Positions 11,022-23,700 of a stretch of 64,000 bases of DNA are shown here, one piece after another. Made by a program: the position numbers and the translations under genes. The DNA is from Porites lobata. Lineage: Eukaryota; Cnidaria; Anthozoa; Scleractinia; Poritidae. The DNA lies in assembly GCA_942486035.1 (NCBI GenBank), contig CALNXK010000006.1, positions 6,637,501 to 6,701,500 on the forward strand, given 5' to 3'. A model generated the notes under the pieces. It was given only the letters and a program-made list of their open reading frames with translations. It did not search any database and was not told the DNA's origin. Each line of letters opens with the position of its first letter. Positions within the stretch are counted from its first letter, which is position 1.

Positions 11022-12654
11022 TAGGCACCAAAGAGGACACAAAACACTGTCACTAAAAGGTTTTTAACATAAAGACATCGAGGCCGTGTTAAAGCGACCA
11101 GCATTTTGTCAGAAAGAACTTCATGAAAAAAAGGAGCTAAATTTTTTTTTAAAGACTGTAAGGTCGCCATTGCTGTTCACGAAGGTCGCGGCAAAATGCG
11201 AGAAGCTACAAATGCCCGCAAGACACAGATAAATTACATGATTAAATCCTTAAAAGATAAAGCACTGGAAAAACGAAAGGAAGTCGAGCAATTCAACCAA
11301 AAGAAGATAGAAGTTCAAGCTCAAGTAGCCGACGTAAAAAGCCAAGTGCAGACGAATGTAGACCAAATGACTGCAATCATCGAAGCGAGGAAACAAGATG
11401 TTTTTGATGCGGTCGATAATCAAGCGAACAAATCACTTGAAACACTCTCACAGAAAAAAGGCGAAGCTGAAAATCAAGTGAAAATAATTGAATCAGCAAT
11501 TGAACAAACTGAATCTCTGATGAAACGAAACCTCAATGCAGAAATCCTTGGATGCAATGAAACATTTGATGAAATCCTACAGGAACAGGGCACCCAAGGA
11601 ATCCGTGACACTGAACATATTCCTCGATTTAGTTTCACTAAAAGTGAAAAATTGATTAACGTGTTGAACAAAGAAGGTATAGGTAATGTAAAAACTGTTT
11701 TTAGCGAAACTAAATTGCAACAATCAGAAGCCGAAGGGAAAGAAAGCAGTAAAGAAATTGATGGGAAAGGGGCAAATGTTCGTGACAGTCCTCTTGAGGC
11801 TCAGGTACGAACCATTCGTTACATTCCTGTGCTATCATTTGGACAAAAAGGTGAGTCTGTTGGAGAGTTTAACGGGCCCTGGGGGGGGTGGCAGTGAACG
11901 ATCGTGATGAAATTGCTGTGACTGAGCTCTGGAACGGCAGAGTTTCAGTGTTTAGTGGCGACGATACCCACTTAAGATCGTTTGGCAGATGGGGTCAGAA
12001 AAATGGTGAGTTTAATCTACCTTCAGGGATCGCTTTTGATAGTCATGGCAATATTGTAGAGGCAGACGGTGTCAACCACCGGGTGCAAGTCTTTGATAGA
12101 AATGGTACGTTTCTTCGTACGTTTGGTGAGCTGGAAGTCTTGTTCACCAGCTTAAAAACCCTGAAGGTTTATCAATAAACGGCAACGGTGATATTATTGT
12201 TACTGATACTGGTAACAAATTAATCAAGATATTCTCTTCTAGTGGCGAGTATTTACGTAAATTTGGTGGATTAGGTTGTTTGGTTGAACCCAATCACTGT
12301 ATCCAACACGGTCAATATTTTATAGTCTCAGACTATGGTGACGATTCCATTAAAATGTTTGATCTCGAAGGAAAGTTTATTTCTAAATTTGGAAAACAGG
12401 GGGAGAATGAAGGAGAGTTCGATGGGCCCTATTATTTGTTAGTTAACAAAGAAGGATTGCTAATGGTCTGTGATGCAGGAAATAACAGAGTTCAGGTATT
12501 TGAACTGAGTGGAAAGTTTGTTGCAAAGTTTGGAAGTGAAGGTAGCGAGAGAGGAGAGTTTGATTGTCCAGGTTCTATAGCAAGTCTTAGTGATGGAAGG
12601 ATAGTTGTGAGTGATAGGAATAACCATCGAATCCAGATATTTGACCAAATATGA
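11022..12654 (+). pseudogene. TRIM-NHL pseudogene, copy A
   Basis: This is a decayed paralogue of the copy at 13,799. It aligns along its length. The B-box region (11,090-11,195) has lost about 20 bp and its zinc ligands. The coiled coil is open from 11,196 (KALEKRKEVEQ to about 11,600). At 11,881-11,888 a run of eight G replaces six, shifting the frame inside the first NHL blade (NGPWG). Blades 1-2 continue in a second frame (11,888 to about 12,130). A one-base loss near 12,130-12,150 shifts it again, and the last blades (INGNGDIIVTD to IQIFDQI, stop 12,652-12,654) are in a third frame. As in copy B, no filamin repeat lies between coiled coil and NHL, and there is no RING. Unlike copy B, its C-terminal blades are intact. 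The family acts as E3 ligases or RNA regulators; this copy cannot make the full protein. Confidence 0.82.
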
Positions 12655-13160
12655 TATGATCTCATCCTTCTATTATTGATATGCTACAATTGCTCGCATA
12701 TTTTTGGAGGAAAAATATTTTTGACGTAGTTTAATTAGTTTCTTGATCTTTCATAGCTTTTCATGCATAATACAGCAAATAGCACTTGAGTAAAGATTGT
12801 TTAAGAGTGTAGATTCTGTTTGTTTCCAAATAATGTGAAAATTTTAATCCACCTTTAAGCTTGCGTAGAAAGCGTTTTCATGCGCGCAGCTTTGTTGAAA
12901 ACGTTGGTTTTCTTTTACTCTCGCTCCAACGTTCGTATATTAACTCGATTGAAAACGCTCGCTACGCGGGCTAATTAAGGCCACCACAGCCATTGTCAAA
13001 TGTTGAAGACTATTTTTAAGGTCATTTGTATAATTTAATCGTAGTGTGATGGCTATTCAATATGCTATGTAAAAATCTAAGCTTTTAAATTATGATGTAA
13101 TGTAAGTAAATTTGTAATAAACTTCAACAATTCTTCGCACTTTAAAATTTGCTTGGTTTA
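12655..13160 (+). other. 3' untranslated region of copy A with poly(A) signal
   Basis: The sequence matches the region 3' of copy B piecewise: GTGTAGATTCTG, GCCATTGTCAAATG, GTGTGATGGCTATT and TTTGTAATAAACTTCAA. AATAAA at 13,116-13,121 is a plausible polyadenylation signal and is conserved in copy B at 17,106-17,111. The match shows that the duplicated segment extended well past the coding region. Confidence 0.65.
12855..12978. mobile_element. MITE in the copy A 3' region
   Basis: The ends are inverted: TTAAGCTTGCGTAGAAAGCG on the left and, on the reverse strand from the right, TTAGCCCGCGTAGCGAGCG. The block is absent at the matching place in copy B, where the flanks are joined, so it inserted after the duplication. 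The GCGTAGC terminal motif resembles the 985-1918 element. Confidence 0.65.
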
Positions 13161-13284
13161 TCTCACTGAGGAATGTTTACCCTATTATCTTACTTGCCCT
13201 TACAGATTTTGCAAAAACAAAAAAAAATTCGAAAAACCATTTGAAGCTTAGGTAAAAGTTTTTTTCTGCTCATTCTTTGGACAA

Positions 13285-13331
13285 AATTATGATAATAATG
13301 ATAATTATGATGATGATAATAATAATAATCA
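13285..13331. repeat. ATGATAATAAT microsatellite
   Basis: This is an imperfect run of GATAAT and AATAAT units. Confidence 0.75.
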
Positions 13332-13392
13332 AATTAAAAAGAGATACTAGCCTATTTTGCCTTCTCTTAAATTCGAGATGAAATAAAGTTTT

Positions 13393-13433
13393 ATGTATGT
13401 ATGTGTGTATGTGTGTGTGTATGTATGTATGTA
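13393..13433. repeat. TATG/TG microsatellite
   Basis: TATG units alternate with a TG run (ATGTATGTATGTGTGTATG and onward), about 41 bp. Confidence 0.88.
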
Positions 13434-13604
13434 ATACAGGTCTGAGCGCTGAAGATTCTTAAAGTTAACTGACAGCTCACTGTAAAATCTGTGCGAATGA
13501 CAGAACATATAAAGCTATCAATAGCCTATCTAAACTGCCTATGATGCTCAAAAATAATAGTATTATCATTACTAAAAAATTTTAAAATAATGAAATAATA
13601 ATAA

Positions 13605-13733
13605 TCATACCCAATTCCAGACCAAAATGGACAAAGTGTACACCCGTTTTCAGAACAAAACGGCCCAAACACCTACCCAACCCGATGGGGCGGCACATAC
13701 CCATATAGCTTATATAAGAGAGTACCCCCCGGG
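13605..13733 (-). mobile_element. Partial copy of the 8414-8796 MITE family
   Basis: On the minus strand it reads CGGGGGGTACTCTC, TATATAAGCTATAT, GGTATGTGCCGCCCC, GGGCCGTTTTG and GGTCTGGAATTGGGTATG, matching the left half of the element at 8414. The other end is missing. It lies just upstream of the broken 5' end of TRIM-NHL copy B. Confidence 0.65.
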
Positions 13734-13798
13734 TAAGCTCTGCGTAAAACAGATGGTAGGCCATCGGTCAAATTAGGGATAACTAGACTTTGAAATAG

Positions 13799-15506
13799 TG
13801 TTGTTCTTTCTGGTGCGAGGAATGTATGTTAGGACATAACATAATACGCACCAACAAAGAACACAAAACGCTGGCACTGAAGGATTTTCAAGATCAAGAC
13901 ATCGAGGCCGTGTTAAAGCGACCAGCATTTTGCCAGAAGGAACTTCATGAAAAAGAGGAGCTGAAGTTCTTTTGTAAGAAGTGTCAAGTCGCAATTTGCA
14001 ACAGTTGTGCAATGACACTTCATGAAGGTCACGGCAAAATGCTCTTGCAAGAAGCTACAAATGCCCGTAAGACAAAGATAAATTCCATGATTAAATCTTT
14101 AAAAGATAAAGCACTGGAAAAACGAAAGGAGGTCGAGCAATTCAACCAAAAGAGCATGGAAGTTCAAGCGAAAGTAGCCGACGTAAAAAGCCAAGTGCAG
14201 ACGAATGTAGACCAAATGATTGCAATCATCGAAGCGAGGAAACAGGATGTTTTTGATGCGGTCGATGATCAAGCGAACAAATCACTTGAAACACTCTCAC
14301 AGAAAAAAGGCAAAGTTGAAAACCAAGTGAAAATAATTGAATCAGCAGTTGCACAAACTGAATCTCTGATGAAACGAAACTTTAGTACAGAAATCCTTGG
14401 ATTCAAGGAAACATTTGATAAAATCCTACAGGAACAGGGCACCCAAGAAAACCGTGACACTGAATGTACTCCACAGTTTAGTTTCACCAAAAGTGAAAAA
14501 TTGATTAACGTGTTGAACAGTGAAGGTATAGGTAATGTAAAAACTGTTTTTAGCGAAACTAAATCGCAGCAATCAGGAGCCAAAGGTAAAGAAAGTAATA
14601 AAGTAATTAGTGGGAATAAAGGAGCAAATATTCGTGACAGTCTTCTTGAGGCTCAGGTACAAACCAAGCGTTTCAGATTTGTGTTGTCATTTGGACAATA
14701 CGGTAAGTCTGTTGGAATGCTTAACGGGCCCTGGGGGGTGGCAGTGAATGATCGTGATGAAATTGCCGTGACTGAGCTCTGGAACCATAGGGTTTCAGTG
14801 TACAGTAGTGATGGTATCCATTTAAGATCGTTTGGTGGGGAGGGTGAGGAAAATGGTGAGTTAAATCAACCTTCAGGGATCGCTTTTGATAGTCATGGCA
14901 ATATTATAGTGGCAGACTGTAATAACGACAGGGTACAAGTCTTTGATAGAAATGGAAAGTTCCTTCGTAAGTTTGGCAAACATGGAACTCTTGATCACAA
15001 GCTTAAAAACCCTGAAGGTTTATCAATAAACGGCCAGAGTTATATTATTGTTAGTGATAGAGATAACAAATTAATCAAGATATTCTCTTCTAATGGGGAG
15101 TATTTAGGTAAATTTGGTGGAGCAGGTTCTTTGGTCAGTCCCTATCACTGTATCCAACACGGTCAATATTTGATAGTCTCAGACTGTGATGACCATTCCA
15201 TTAAAATGTTTGATCTTGAGGGAAAGTTTATTTTTAAATTTGGAAAACAGGGAAACAAGGATGGAGAGTTCAATGAGCCCTCTTACTTGTCAGTTAACAA
15301 ACAATGATTGCTACTGATCTGTGATTCAGAAAATCACAGAGTTCAGGTATTTGAACTGAGTGGAAAGTTTGTTGCGAAGTTTGGATGTAAAGGTAGCGAG
15401 AGAGGAGAGTTTAATTGTCCATTTTCTACAGCAAGTCTTAGTGATGGAAGGATAGCCGGTGAGTGATGTGAAAAACTATCGAATCCAGATATTTGACCAA
15501 ATCTGA
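13799..15506 (+). pseudogene. TRIM-NHL copy B, truncated at both ends
   Basis: An open frame of 493 codons runs from ATG 13,826 to TGA 15,305-15,307. Using that numbering, B-box2 has all eight ligands (C36, H41, C50, C53, C58, C61, H66, H69), a coiled coil spans about 75-205, and NHL blades occupy about 285-337, 338-384, 385-431 and 432-473. A fifth blade is cut. Nine codons upstream of the ATG also fit the family (CCSFWCEEC, end of B-box1) before a stop at 13,796, so homology begins mid-B-box1 and no RING is present. The TGA replaces a GGA codon of copy A. Beyond it the rest of blade 5 and blade 6 are still readable, with a further frameshift near 15,455 (GATAGCCGGTGAG). There is no filamin repeat between about 245 and 285. 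A truncated product could be made, but the lesions point to a pseudogene. Confidence 0.75.
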
Positions 15507-15636
15507 TATGATCGTATCCTTAGAAATGCAATTACTTAAAAGTGTGATCTACTATTGATCTACAATTATTCATGTTTTCAGAAGAAAACCAGTTTTGATG
15601 AAGTTTAGTTTCATGATCCGTGTCTTTCTTGCATGA
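15507..15636 (+). other. Start of copy B 3' region
   Basis: It aligns with 12,655-12,770 behind copy A (for example the GATATGATC and TTCATGAT/TTGATCT stretches). The alignment then breaks at the transposon at 15,637 and resumes near 16,920. Confidence 0.5.
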
Positions 15637-16079
15637 TACAGTAAAAACCCGCGACTAAGAACCTGGTTTTTAAGTACATGTTAGGCTAAAATTTGACAGT
15701 TCAATAGGTCACCTTTATGCAAGAACCTGTTAACCCTAAAATTTGAAACAGGTTTTTTGGCTAAAATTTATAAACACAGATTCTGAACACTTGGGCAAAT
15801 AAGTCAAGTCAACATTCAGGATCCTCTTTAGAGACGTAAGGTGCCTTATTACTCCAACCGCAATTGTAATGGTATTTACAGTCTTACCTAAGGACTGCTA
15901 AGGAACAAGCCGAATACCACTAAATATTAGCTATAACGTATTTTTAGTTTTTCTTCAGAAAATAACATCCTATTTAAGAACCTAAATAGCATAAATTTGT
16001 GCTAATTGCCATTTATGTAAGAACCTGTTTAGGCTAACTTGGGAAAATGCAGGTTCTCCGAGCAGGTTTTTATACCGTA
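15637..16079. mobile_element. Tc1/mariner-like MITE in copy B 3' region
   Basis: The left end is TACAGTAAAAACCCGCG. The right end read inverted is TACGGTATAAAAACCTGC, followed by AGAACCTG at both ends. The AAGAACCTGTTT motif recurs internally (15,720 and 16,018). TACAGT-type ends at TA are typical of short mariner-like elements. The block is absent from copy A. Confidence 0.62.
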
Positions 16080-16169
16080 GGATACATCTCTTGTTGTTGC
16101 TGTTTTCCCTTAGCTAGCCTTACTCATATTATTATGTATTAACTTAACTCAGGGAAATTGCGGGTCAGT

Positions 16170-16405
16170 GGCCCGTTTCTCCAAAGTCCCGAGAATGTTT
16201 CGGGCCTTAAAAGCTGTTTTTATGTTGGCATTTAAGATCAAAGTGTCAATAACTTTGAAAATGATACAATAGAAGTATCAGTTAACAAAGAAAAATTGAC
16301 CGGTTTGTGAGCTCGGACTGAACTGTGCTGCTATAAATTCAACAGGTTTAGATTTCAAAATTTTATTGGACCCAAAAAGTTACCGGGCCTTTCGAGAAAC
16401 GGGCC
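16170..16405. mobile_element. MITE with GGCCCGTTTCTC ends
   Basis: GGCCCGTTTCTCCAAAG at the left and its inverted near-copy (CTTTCGAGAAACGGGCC) at 16,389-16,405 bound 236 bp with no coding frame. An inner CGGGCC pair extends the arms. Confidence 0.7.
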
Positions 16406-17187
16406 GCAGGAGTGTTCAATTGGTAGATATATTTAACAGGAGGATTTTCATTTTTAATACATTTTAACTTGTTCAATAGCAAAACCAGCCAGTGGTTCAC
16501 ATTTTTGTACTAAACTGCTCACTGACAGAAGTAGTCCAATTTCAGGCTTTTTTGCTTACTTTTCTGGTGACATTAAAAGGTAGAAAAGAGCACAAAGTTT
16601 CCCCAATACGTGTTACTGTATATCATATTTTCATCTACTTTTTAAACAATGGACCAGTGTATTTGTTTTTGTAGTTTCTTGTATAATTCGTGCCAATATG
16701 TAGAACAATAGAGTGAGAGCAATCGTTTAATTTTCTCCAGAGAATCACTAGGGTGCAAGCGACGAGTTACAAGTCATGAGACGCGAGAATCGAGTCACAT
16801 CAGTCTTCTCGGCCAATGTTTTCGCTTCTTGCCTGAGGCTCGTGTGTTACAAGTACATGCCATCTCCTTAACTTTTGACTGAAAGTTAGAAATTGTCGGC
16901 AATTTAATACATGACAAATGATTTTTAAAAAGTGTAGATTCTGAATGTTGCGAGTTAGTGTGAAAATTATAAGCCACCACCGCCATTGTCAAATGATATT
17001 TACCAAGAACTATTTAAAAAATACTTTGCATTTATCGTACTGTGATGGCTATTATGCTATAAATGTGAACATGTAAGCTTCATGATGCAAAACATCTAAA
17101 TTTGTAATAAACTTCAATTCACATTTAAAAATTTGCTTGGTTTGTGTCACTAATAAATTTTTACAACAGTGTCTTACCTACCCTTAC
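16406..17187 (+). other. Remaining copy B 3' region with poly(A) signal
   Basis: From about 16,920 the sequence again matches the region behind copy A (GTGTAGATTCTG, GCCATTGTCAAATG, CTGTGATGGCTATT), ending with AATAAA at 17,106-17,111 and TTTGCTTGGTTT. The match continues to about CCCTTACG at 17,187, where satellite DNA begins. Between 16,406 and 16,920 I see no gene or delimited repeat. Confidence 0.55.
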
Positions 17188-20100
17188 GTTCTTTTACGAT
17201 ATTTTAGAACGAAAAAACGTCTTTCTAGGCTATAAAAACAAGAAGTTCAAAAAGACAAAAAAATTAACATTTTTCCAAAGGGGTTAACCCATGGTTTTGG
17301 TCCAAAAATGGCGATTTTTCCAAAATTTTTTTGTTAGGCAATAAAGGCCAGGAAAATGCTTTTTACGATATTCAAGAAAAAAACAACGCCTTTCTAGGCT
17401 ATAAAAACAAGAACTTCACAAGTCGAAAAATACACATTTTTCCAAACGGGTTAACCCATCGTTTTGGTCCAAAAATGGCCATTTTTGCAAGTTTTTCTTT
17501 TTAGGCCATATAGGCCAGAAAAATGTCTTTTGTGATATTCTAGAACTAAAAAACGCCTTTCTAGACTATAAAAAAACAAGTTCAAAAAGTCGAAAAAATT
17601 GACATCTTTCGAAACGGGTTTATCCCATTGTTTTGGTCAAAAAATGGTCTTTTTTCCAAATTTTCTTTTTTAGGCAATATAGGCAACGAAACGTTGTTTT
17701 ACGATTTTCTACAGCTAAAAAATGTCTTTCTAGGCTATAAAAACAAGAAGTTCAAAAAGCCGAAAAATTGACATTTTTCCAAAACGTTTAATCCATGGTT
17801 TTGGCGAAAAATGGCCATTTTTCCAACTTCTTTTTTTAGGCAAAATAGGCCAGGAAAATGTCTTTTACGATACTGTAGAACGAAAAAATGCCTTTCTATG
17901 CTATAAAAACAACAAGTTTAAAAAGTCGAAAAATTGACATTTTTCCAAAGGGGTTAACCCATTATTTTGGTCAAAAAATGGCCATTTTTCCAACTTTTTT
18001 TTTAGGCAATATAGGCCAGGAAAAGGTCTTTTACAATATTCAAGAACGAAAAAACGCCTTTCTAGGCTACAAAAACAAGACCTTCAAAAAGTCGAAAAAT
18101 TGACATTTCTCCAAACGGGTCAACCCAGGGTTTTGGTCCATAAAATGGCATTATTCCGCCTTTTTTTTTAGGCAATATAGGCCAGGAAAATGTCTTTTAC
18201 GACATTTTTCTAAAGAGGTTAACCCATGGTTTTGGTCCAAAAATGGCCATTTATCCAACTTTTTTTTTTAGGCAATATACGTCAGGAAAATATCTTTTAC
18301 GATATTCGAAAACGAAAAAACGCCTTTCTAGGCTATAACAACAAGAAGTTCAAAAAGTCGAAAAATTAACCCATCGTTTTGGTCCAAAAATGGCCATTTT
18401 TCCAAACTCTTTTTTTAGCCATTGTAGGCAAGGAAAATGTCTTTCGCCATATTCTAGAACAAAAAAAAGCTTTTCTAGGCTATAAAAACAAGAAGTTAAA
18501 AAAGTCGAAAAATTGACATTTTTCCAAAGGGGTTAACCCATGGTTTTAGTCCAAAAAAGGCAATTTATCCAAACTTTTTTTTTTAGGCAATATAGGCCAG
18601 AAAAATGTCTTTTACAATATTATACAACGAAAAATCTCCTTTCTAGGCTATAAAAACAAGAAGTTAAAAAAGTCGAAAAATAGAAATTTTTCAAAAGGGG
18701 TTAACCCATGGTTTTGGTCCAAAAATAACCATTATTCCTACCTGTTTTTTTACACAATATAGGCAAGAAAAATGTCTTTTACGATATTTTACAACGAAAC
18801 ACTCCTTTCTAGGCTATAAAATGTCTTCTACGATATTCTAGAACGAAAAGACGACTTTCTAGGCTATAAAAACAAAAAGTTGAAAAAGTCGAAAAATTGA
18901 CATTTTTCCAAAGGGGTTAACCTATTGTTTAGGTCCAAAAATGGCCATTTTTCAAAACTTTTTTTTTACGCAATATAGGCCAGAAAAACATCTTTCACGA
19001 TATTCTAGAACATAAAAAAGCCTTTCTAGGCTATAAAAACAAGAAGTTAAAAAAGTCGAACAAGTGATATTTTTCCAAAGGGGTTAACCCATGGTTTTGG
19101 ACCAAAAATGGCTATTTTTCCAAACGTTTTTTTTTCGGCAATATAGGCAAGGAAAATGTCTTTAACGATATTCTAGAACAAAAAAAAGCCTTTCTAGGCT
19201 ATAAAAAGAAGAAGTTCAAAAAGTCGAAAAATTGACATTTTTCCAAAGGGGTTAACCCATGGTTTTGGTCCAAAAATGGCCATTTTTCGAAACTTTTTTT
19301 TTAGGCAATATAGGCCAGGAAAATGTCTTTTACGATATTTTAGAACAAAAAAAGCCTTTCTAGGCTATAAAAACAAGAAGTTCAAAAAGTCGAAAAATTG
19401 ACATTTTTCCAAAGGGGTTAACCCATCGTTTTGGTCCAAAAATGGCCATTTTTCCAAACTCTTTTTTTTAGGCACAATAGGCAAGGAAAATGTCTTTCAC
19501 TATATTCTAGAACAAAAAAAAGCCTTTCTAGGCTATAAAAAGAAGAAGTTAAAAAAGTCGAAAATTGACATTTTTCCAAAGGGGTTAACCCATGGTTTTG
19601 GTCCAAAAATGGCCATTTTTCCAAACTTTTTTTGTTAGGCAATACAGGCCAGGAAAATATCTTTTACGATATTCTGGAACGAAAAAACGCTTTTCTAGGC
19701 TATAAAAGGCTATAAAAACAAGAAGTTCCAAAAATGGCCATTTTTCGAAACTTTTTTTGTTAGGCAATACAGGCCAGGAAAATGTCTTTTACGATATTCT
19801 TGAACCAAAAAAAGCCTTTCTAGGCTATAAAAACAAGAAGTTCAAAAAGTCGAAAAATTGACATTTTTCCAAAGGGGTTAACCCATGGTTTTGGTCCAAA
19901 AATAGCCATTTTTCCAAACTCTTTTTTTTAGGCAATATAGCCAAGGAAAATGTCTTTCACGATATTCTAGAACATAAAAAAGCCTTTCTAGGCTTTAAAA
20001 ACAAGAAGTTCATAAAGTCGAAAAATTGATATTTTTCCAAAGGGGTTAACCCATGGTTTTGGACCAAAAATGGCTATTTTTCGAAACGTTTTTTTTTAGG

Positions 20101-23100
20101 CAATAGAGGCCAGGAAAATGTCTTTTACGATATTCTAGAACAAAAAAAGCCTTTCTAGGCTATAAAAACAAGATGTTCAAAACTTCGAAAAATTGACAGT
20201 TTTCTAAAGGGGTTAAACCATGGTTTTGGTCCAAAAATGGCCATTTTTCGAAAGTTTTTTTTTTAGGCAATATAGGCAAGGAAAATGTCTTTCACTATAA
20301 TCTAGAAGAAAAAAAAGCCTTTCTAGCCTATAAAAAGAGGAAGTTAAAAAAGTCAAAAAATTGACATTTTTTCAAAGGGGTTAATCCATGGTTTTGGACC
20401 AAAAATGGCAATTTTTCCAGACGTTTTTTTCTTTTCGGCAATATAGGCCAGGAAAATGTCTTTAACGATATTCTAGAACAAAAAAATCCTTTCCAGGCTA
20501 TAGAAAAAAGAAGTTCAAAAAGTCGAAAAATTGACATTTTTCCAAAGGGGTTAAACCATGGTTTTGGTCCAAAAATGGCCATTTTTCCAAAGTTTTTTTT
20601 TAGGCAATGTAGGTCAGGAAAATGTCTTTTACGATATTTTACAACCAAAAAACTCCAAAGGGGTTAACCCATGCTTTTGGTCTAAAAATGACCATTATTC
20701 CAACCTTTTTTTTTAAGCAATATAGGCAAGGAAAATGTCTTTTACGATATTTTACAACGAAAAAACTCCTGTCTAGACTATAAAATGTCTTTTACGATAT
20801 TCTTGAACGAAAAAAAGCTTTTCTAGGCTATAAAAACAAGAAGTTCAAAAAGTCGAAAAATTGACATTTTTCCAAAGGGGTTAACCCATGGTTTAGGTCC
20901 AAAAATAACCATTTTTCCAAACTTTTTTTTTTAGGCAATATAGGCCAGGAAAATGTCTTTTACGATATTTTAGAAAAAAAAACCCTTTCTAGGCTATAAA
21001 AACAAGAAGTTCAAAAAGTCGAAAAATTGACATTTTTCCAAAAGGATTAACCCATGGTTTTGGTCCAAAAATGGCCATTTTTCCAAACTTTTTTTTTTAG
21101 GCAATATAGACCAGGAAAATATCTTTTATGATATTTTACAACGAAAAAACTCCTTTCTAGTCTATAAAAACAGGAAGTTCAAAAAGTCGAACAATTGACA
21201 TTTTTACAAAAGTGTTTAGTAATGGTTTTTGTCCAAAAATGACCATTATTCCAACTTGTTTTTTTTGGATATATATTTAAGGAAAATGTCTTTCACCATA
21301 TTCTACAACCAAAAAAGCCTTTCTAGGCTATAAAAAGAAACAGATAAAAAAGTCGAAATACTGACATTTTTCCAAAGGGGTTAACCCATGGTTTTGGTCC
21401 AAACATTGCTATTTTTCCAAACTTTTATTTTTAGGCAATATAGGCCAGGAAAATATCTTTTACCATATTTTACAACCAAAAACTCCTTTCTAGGCTATAA
21501 AAAAAAGAAGTTCAAAAAGTCGCAAAATTGAGATTTTTCCAAAGGGGTTAACCCATGGTTTTGGTCTAAAAATGACCATTATTCCAACCAGTTTTTTCAA
21601 GCGATATAGGCAAGGAAAATGTCTTTTACGATATTTTACAACGAAAAAACTCCTTTCTAGGCTATAAAAACAAGAAGTTCAAAAAGTCGAAAAATTGAGA
21701 TTTTTGCAAAGGGGTTAACCCATGGTTTTGGTCCAAAAATGGCCATTATTCCACCTTTTTTTTAAGGCAATATAGGCCAGGAATATGTCTTTTACGATAT
21801 TCTAGAGCGAAAAAACGCCTTTGTAGGCTATAAAAACAAAAAGTTCAAAAAGTAGAAAAATTGGCATTTTTCAAAAGGGGTTAACCCATGGTTTTGGTCC
21901 AAAAATGGCCATTTTTCCAACTTTTTTGTTTTAGGCAATATAGTCCTGGAAAATTTATTTTACGAGATTCTAGGTTGAAAAAACGCCTTTCTAGGCTATA
22001 AAAACAAGAAGTTCAAAAAGTCGAAAAATTGACATTTTTCCAAAGGGGTTAACCCATGGTTTTGGTCCAAAAATGGCCTTTTTTCCAACTTTTTTTTTTT
22101 AGGCAATATAGGCCAGGAAAATGTCTTTTACGAGATTCTAGGGCGAAGAAACGCCTTTCTAGGCTATAAAAACAGGAAGTTCAAAAAGTGGAAAAATTGA
22201 CATTTTTCCAAAGGGCTTAACCCATGGTTTTGGTCCAAAAATGGCCATTTTTCCAACTTTTTTTTTTTAGGCAATAGAGGCCAGGAAAATATCTTTTACA
22301 ATATTCTAAAGCAAAAAAACCGCTATCTAGCCTATAAAAACAAGAAGTTCAAAAAGTCGAAAAATTGACATTTTGGCAAAGGGGTTAACCCATGGTTTTG
22401 GTCCAAAAATGGCCATTTTTCCAACTTTTTTTTTTTTGGCAATATAGGCCAGGAAAATGTCTTTTACGAGATTCTAGAGCGAAGAAACGCCTTTCTAGGC
22501 TATAAAAACAAGAAGTTCAAAGAGTCGAAAAATTGACATTTTTGCAAAGGGGTTAACCCATGGTTTGGGTCCAAAAATGGCCATTTTTCTAACTTTTTTT
22601 TATAGGCAATATAGGCCACGAAAATGTCTTTTACGATATTCTAAAGCGAAAAAACGCCTATCTAGCCTATAAAAACAAGAAGTTCAAAAAGTCGAAAAAT
22701 TGACATTTTGGCAAAGGGGTTAACCCATGGTTTTGGTCCAAAAATGGCCATTATTCCTACTTTTTTTTTTTAGGCAATATAGGCCAGGAAAATGTCTTTT
22801 ATGATATTCTAGAACGAAAAAACGCCTTTCTAGGCTATAAAAACAAGAAGTTCAAAAAGTCGAAAAATTGACATTTTTCCAAAAATGGCCATTTTTCCAA
22901 CTTTTGTTTTTTAGGCAATATAGGCCCGGAAAATGTCTTTTACGATATTCTAGAGCGAAAAAACGCCTTTCTAGGCTATAAAAACAATAAGTTAAAAAAG
23001 TCGAAAAATTGACAGTTTTGCAAAGCGGTTAACCCGTGGTTTTGGTCCAAAAATGGCCATTTTTCCAACTTTTTTTTTTAGGCAATATAGGCCAGGAAAA

Positions 23101-23700
23101 TGTCTTTTACGATATTCTGGAGCGAAAAAACGCCTTTTGAGGCTATAAAAACCAGATGTTCAAAAAGTCGAAAAATTGACATTTTTGCAAAGGGGTTAAC
23201 CCATGGTTTTGGTCAAAAAATGGCCATTATTCCAAATTTTTTTTTTTAGGCAAGAAAGGCCAGGAAAATGTCTTTTACAATATTCTAAAGCGAAAAAACG
23301 CCTATCTAGCCTATAAAAACAAGAAGTTCAAAAAGTCGAAAAATTGACATTTTGGCAAAGGGGTTAACCCATGCTTTTGGTCCAAAAATGGCCATTATTC
23401 CAACTTTTTTTTTAGGCAATATAGGCCAGGAATATGTCTTTTACGATATTCTAGAGCGAAAAAACGCCTTTCTAGGCTATAAAAACAAAAAGTTCAAAAA
23501 GTCGAAAAATTGACATTTTTCAAAAGGGGTAAACCCATGGTTTTGGTCCAAAAATGGCCATTTTTCCAACTTTTTTTTTTAGGCAATATATTCCAGGAAA
23601 ATGTATTTTACGAGATTCTAGGTTGAAAAAACGCCTTTCGAGGCTATAAAAACAAGAAGTTCAAAAAGTCGAAAAATTGACATTTTTCCAAAGGGGTTAA

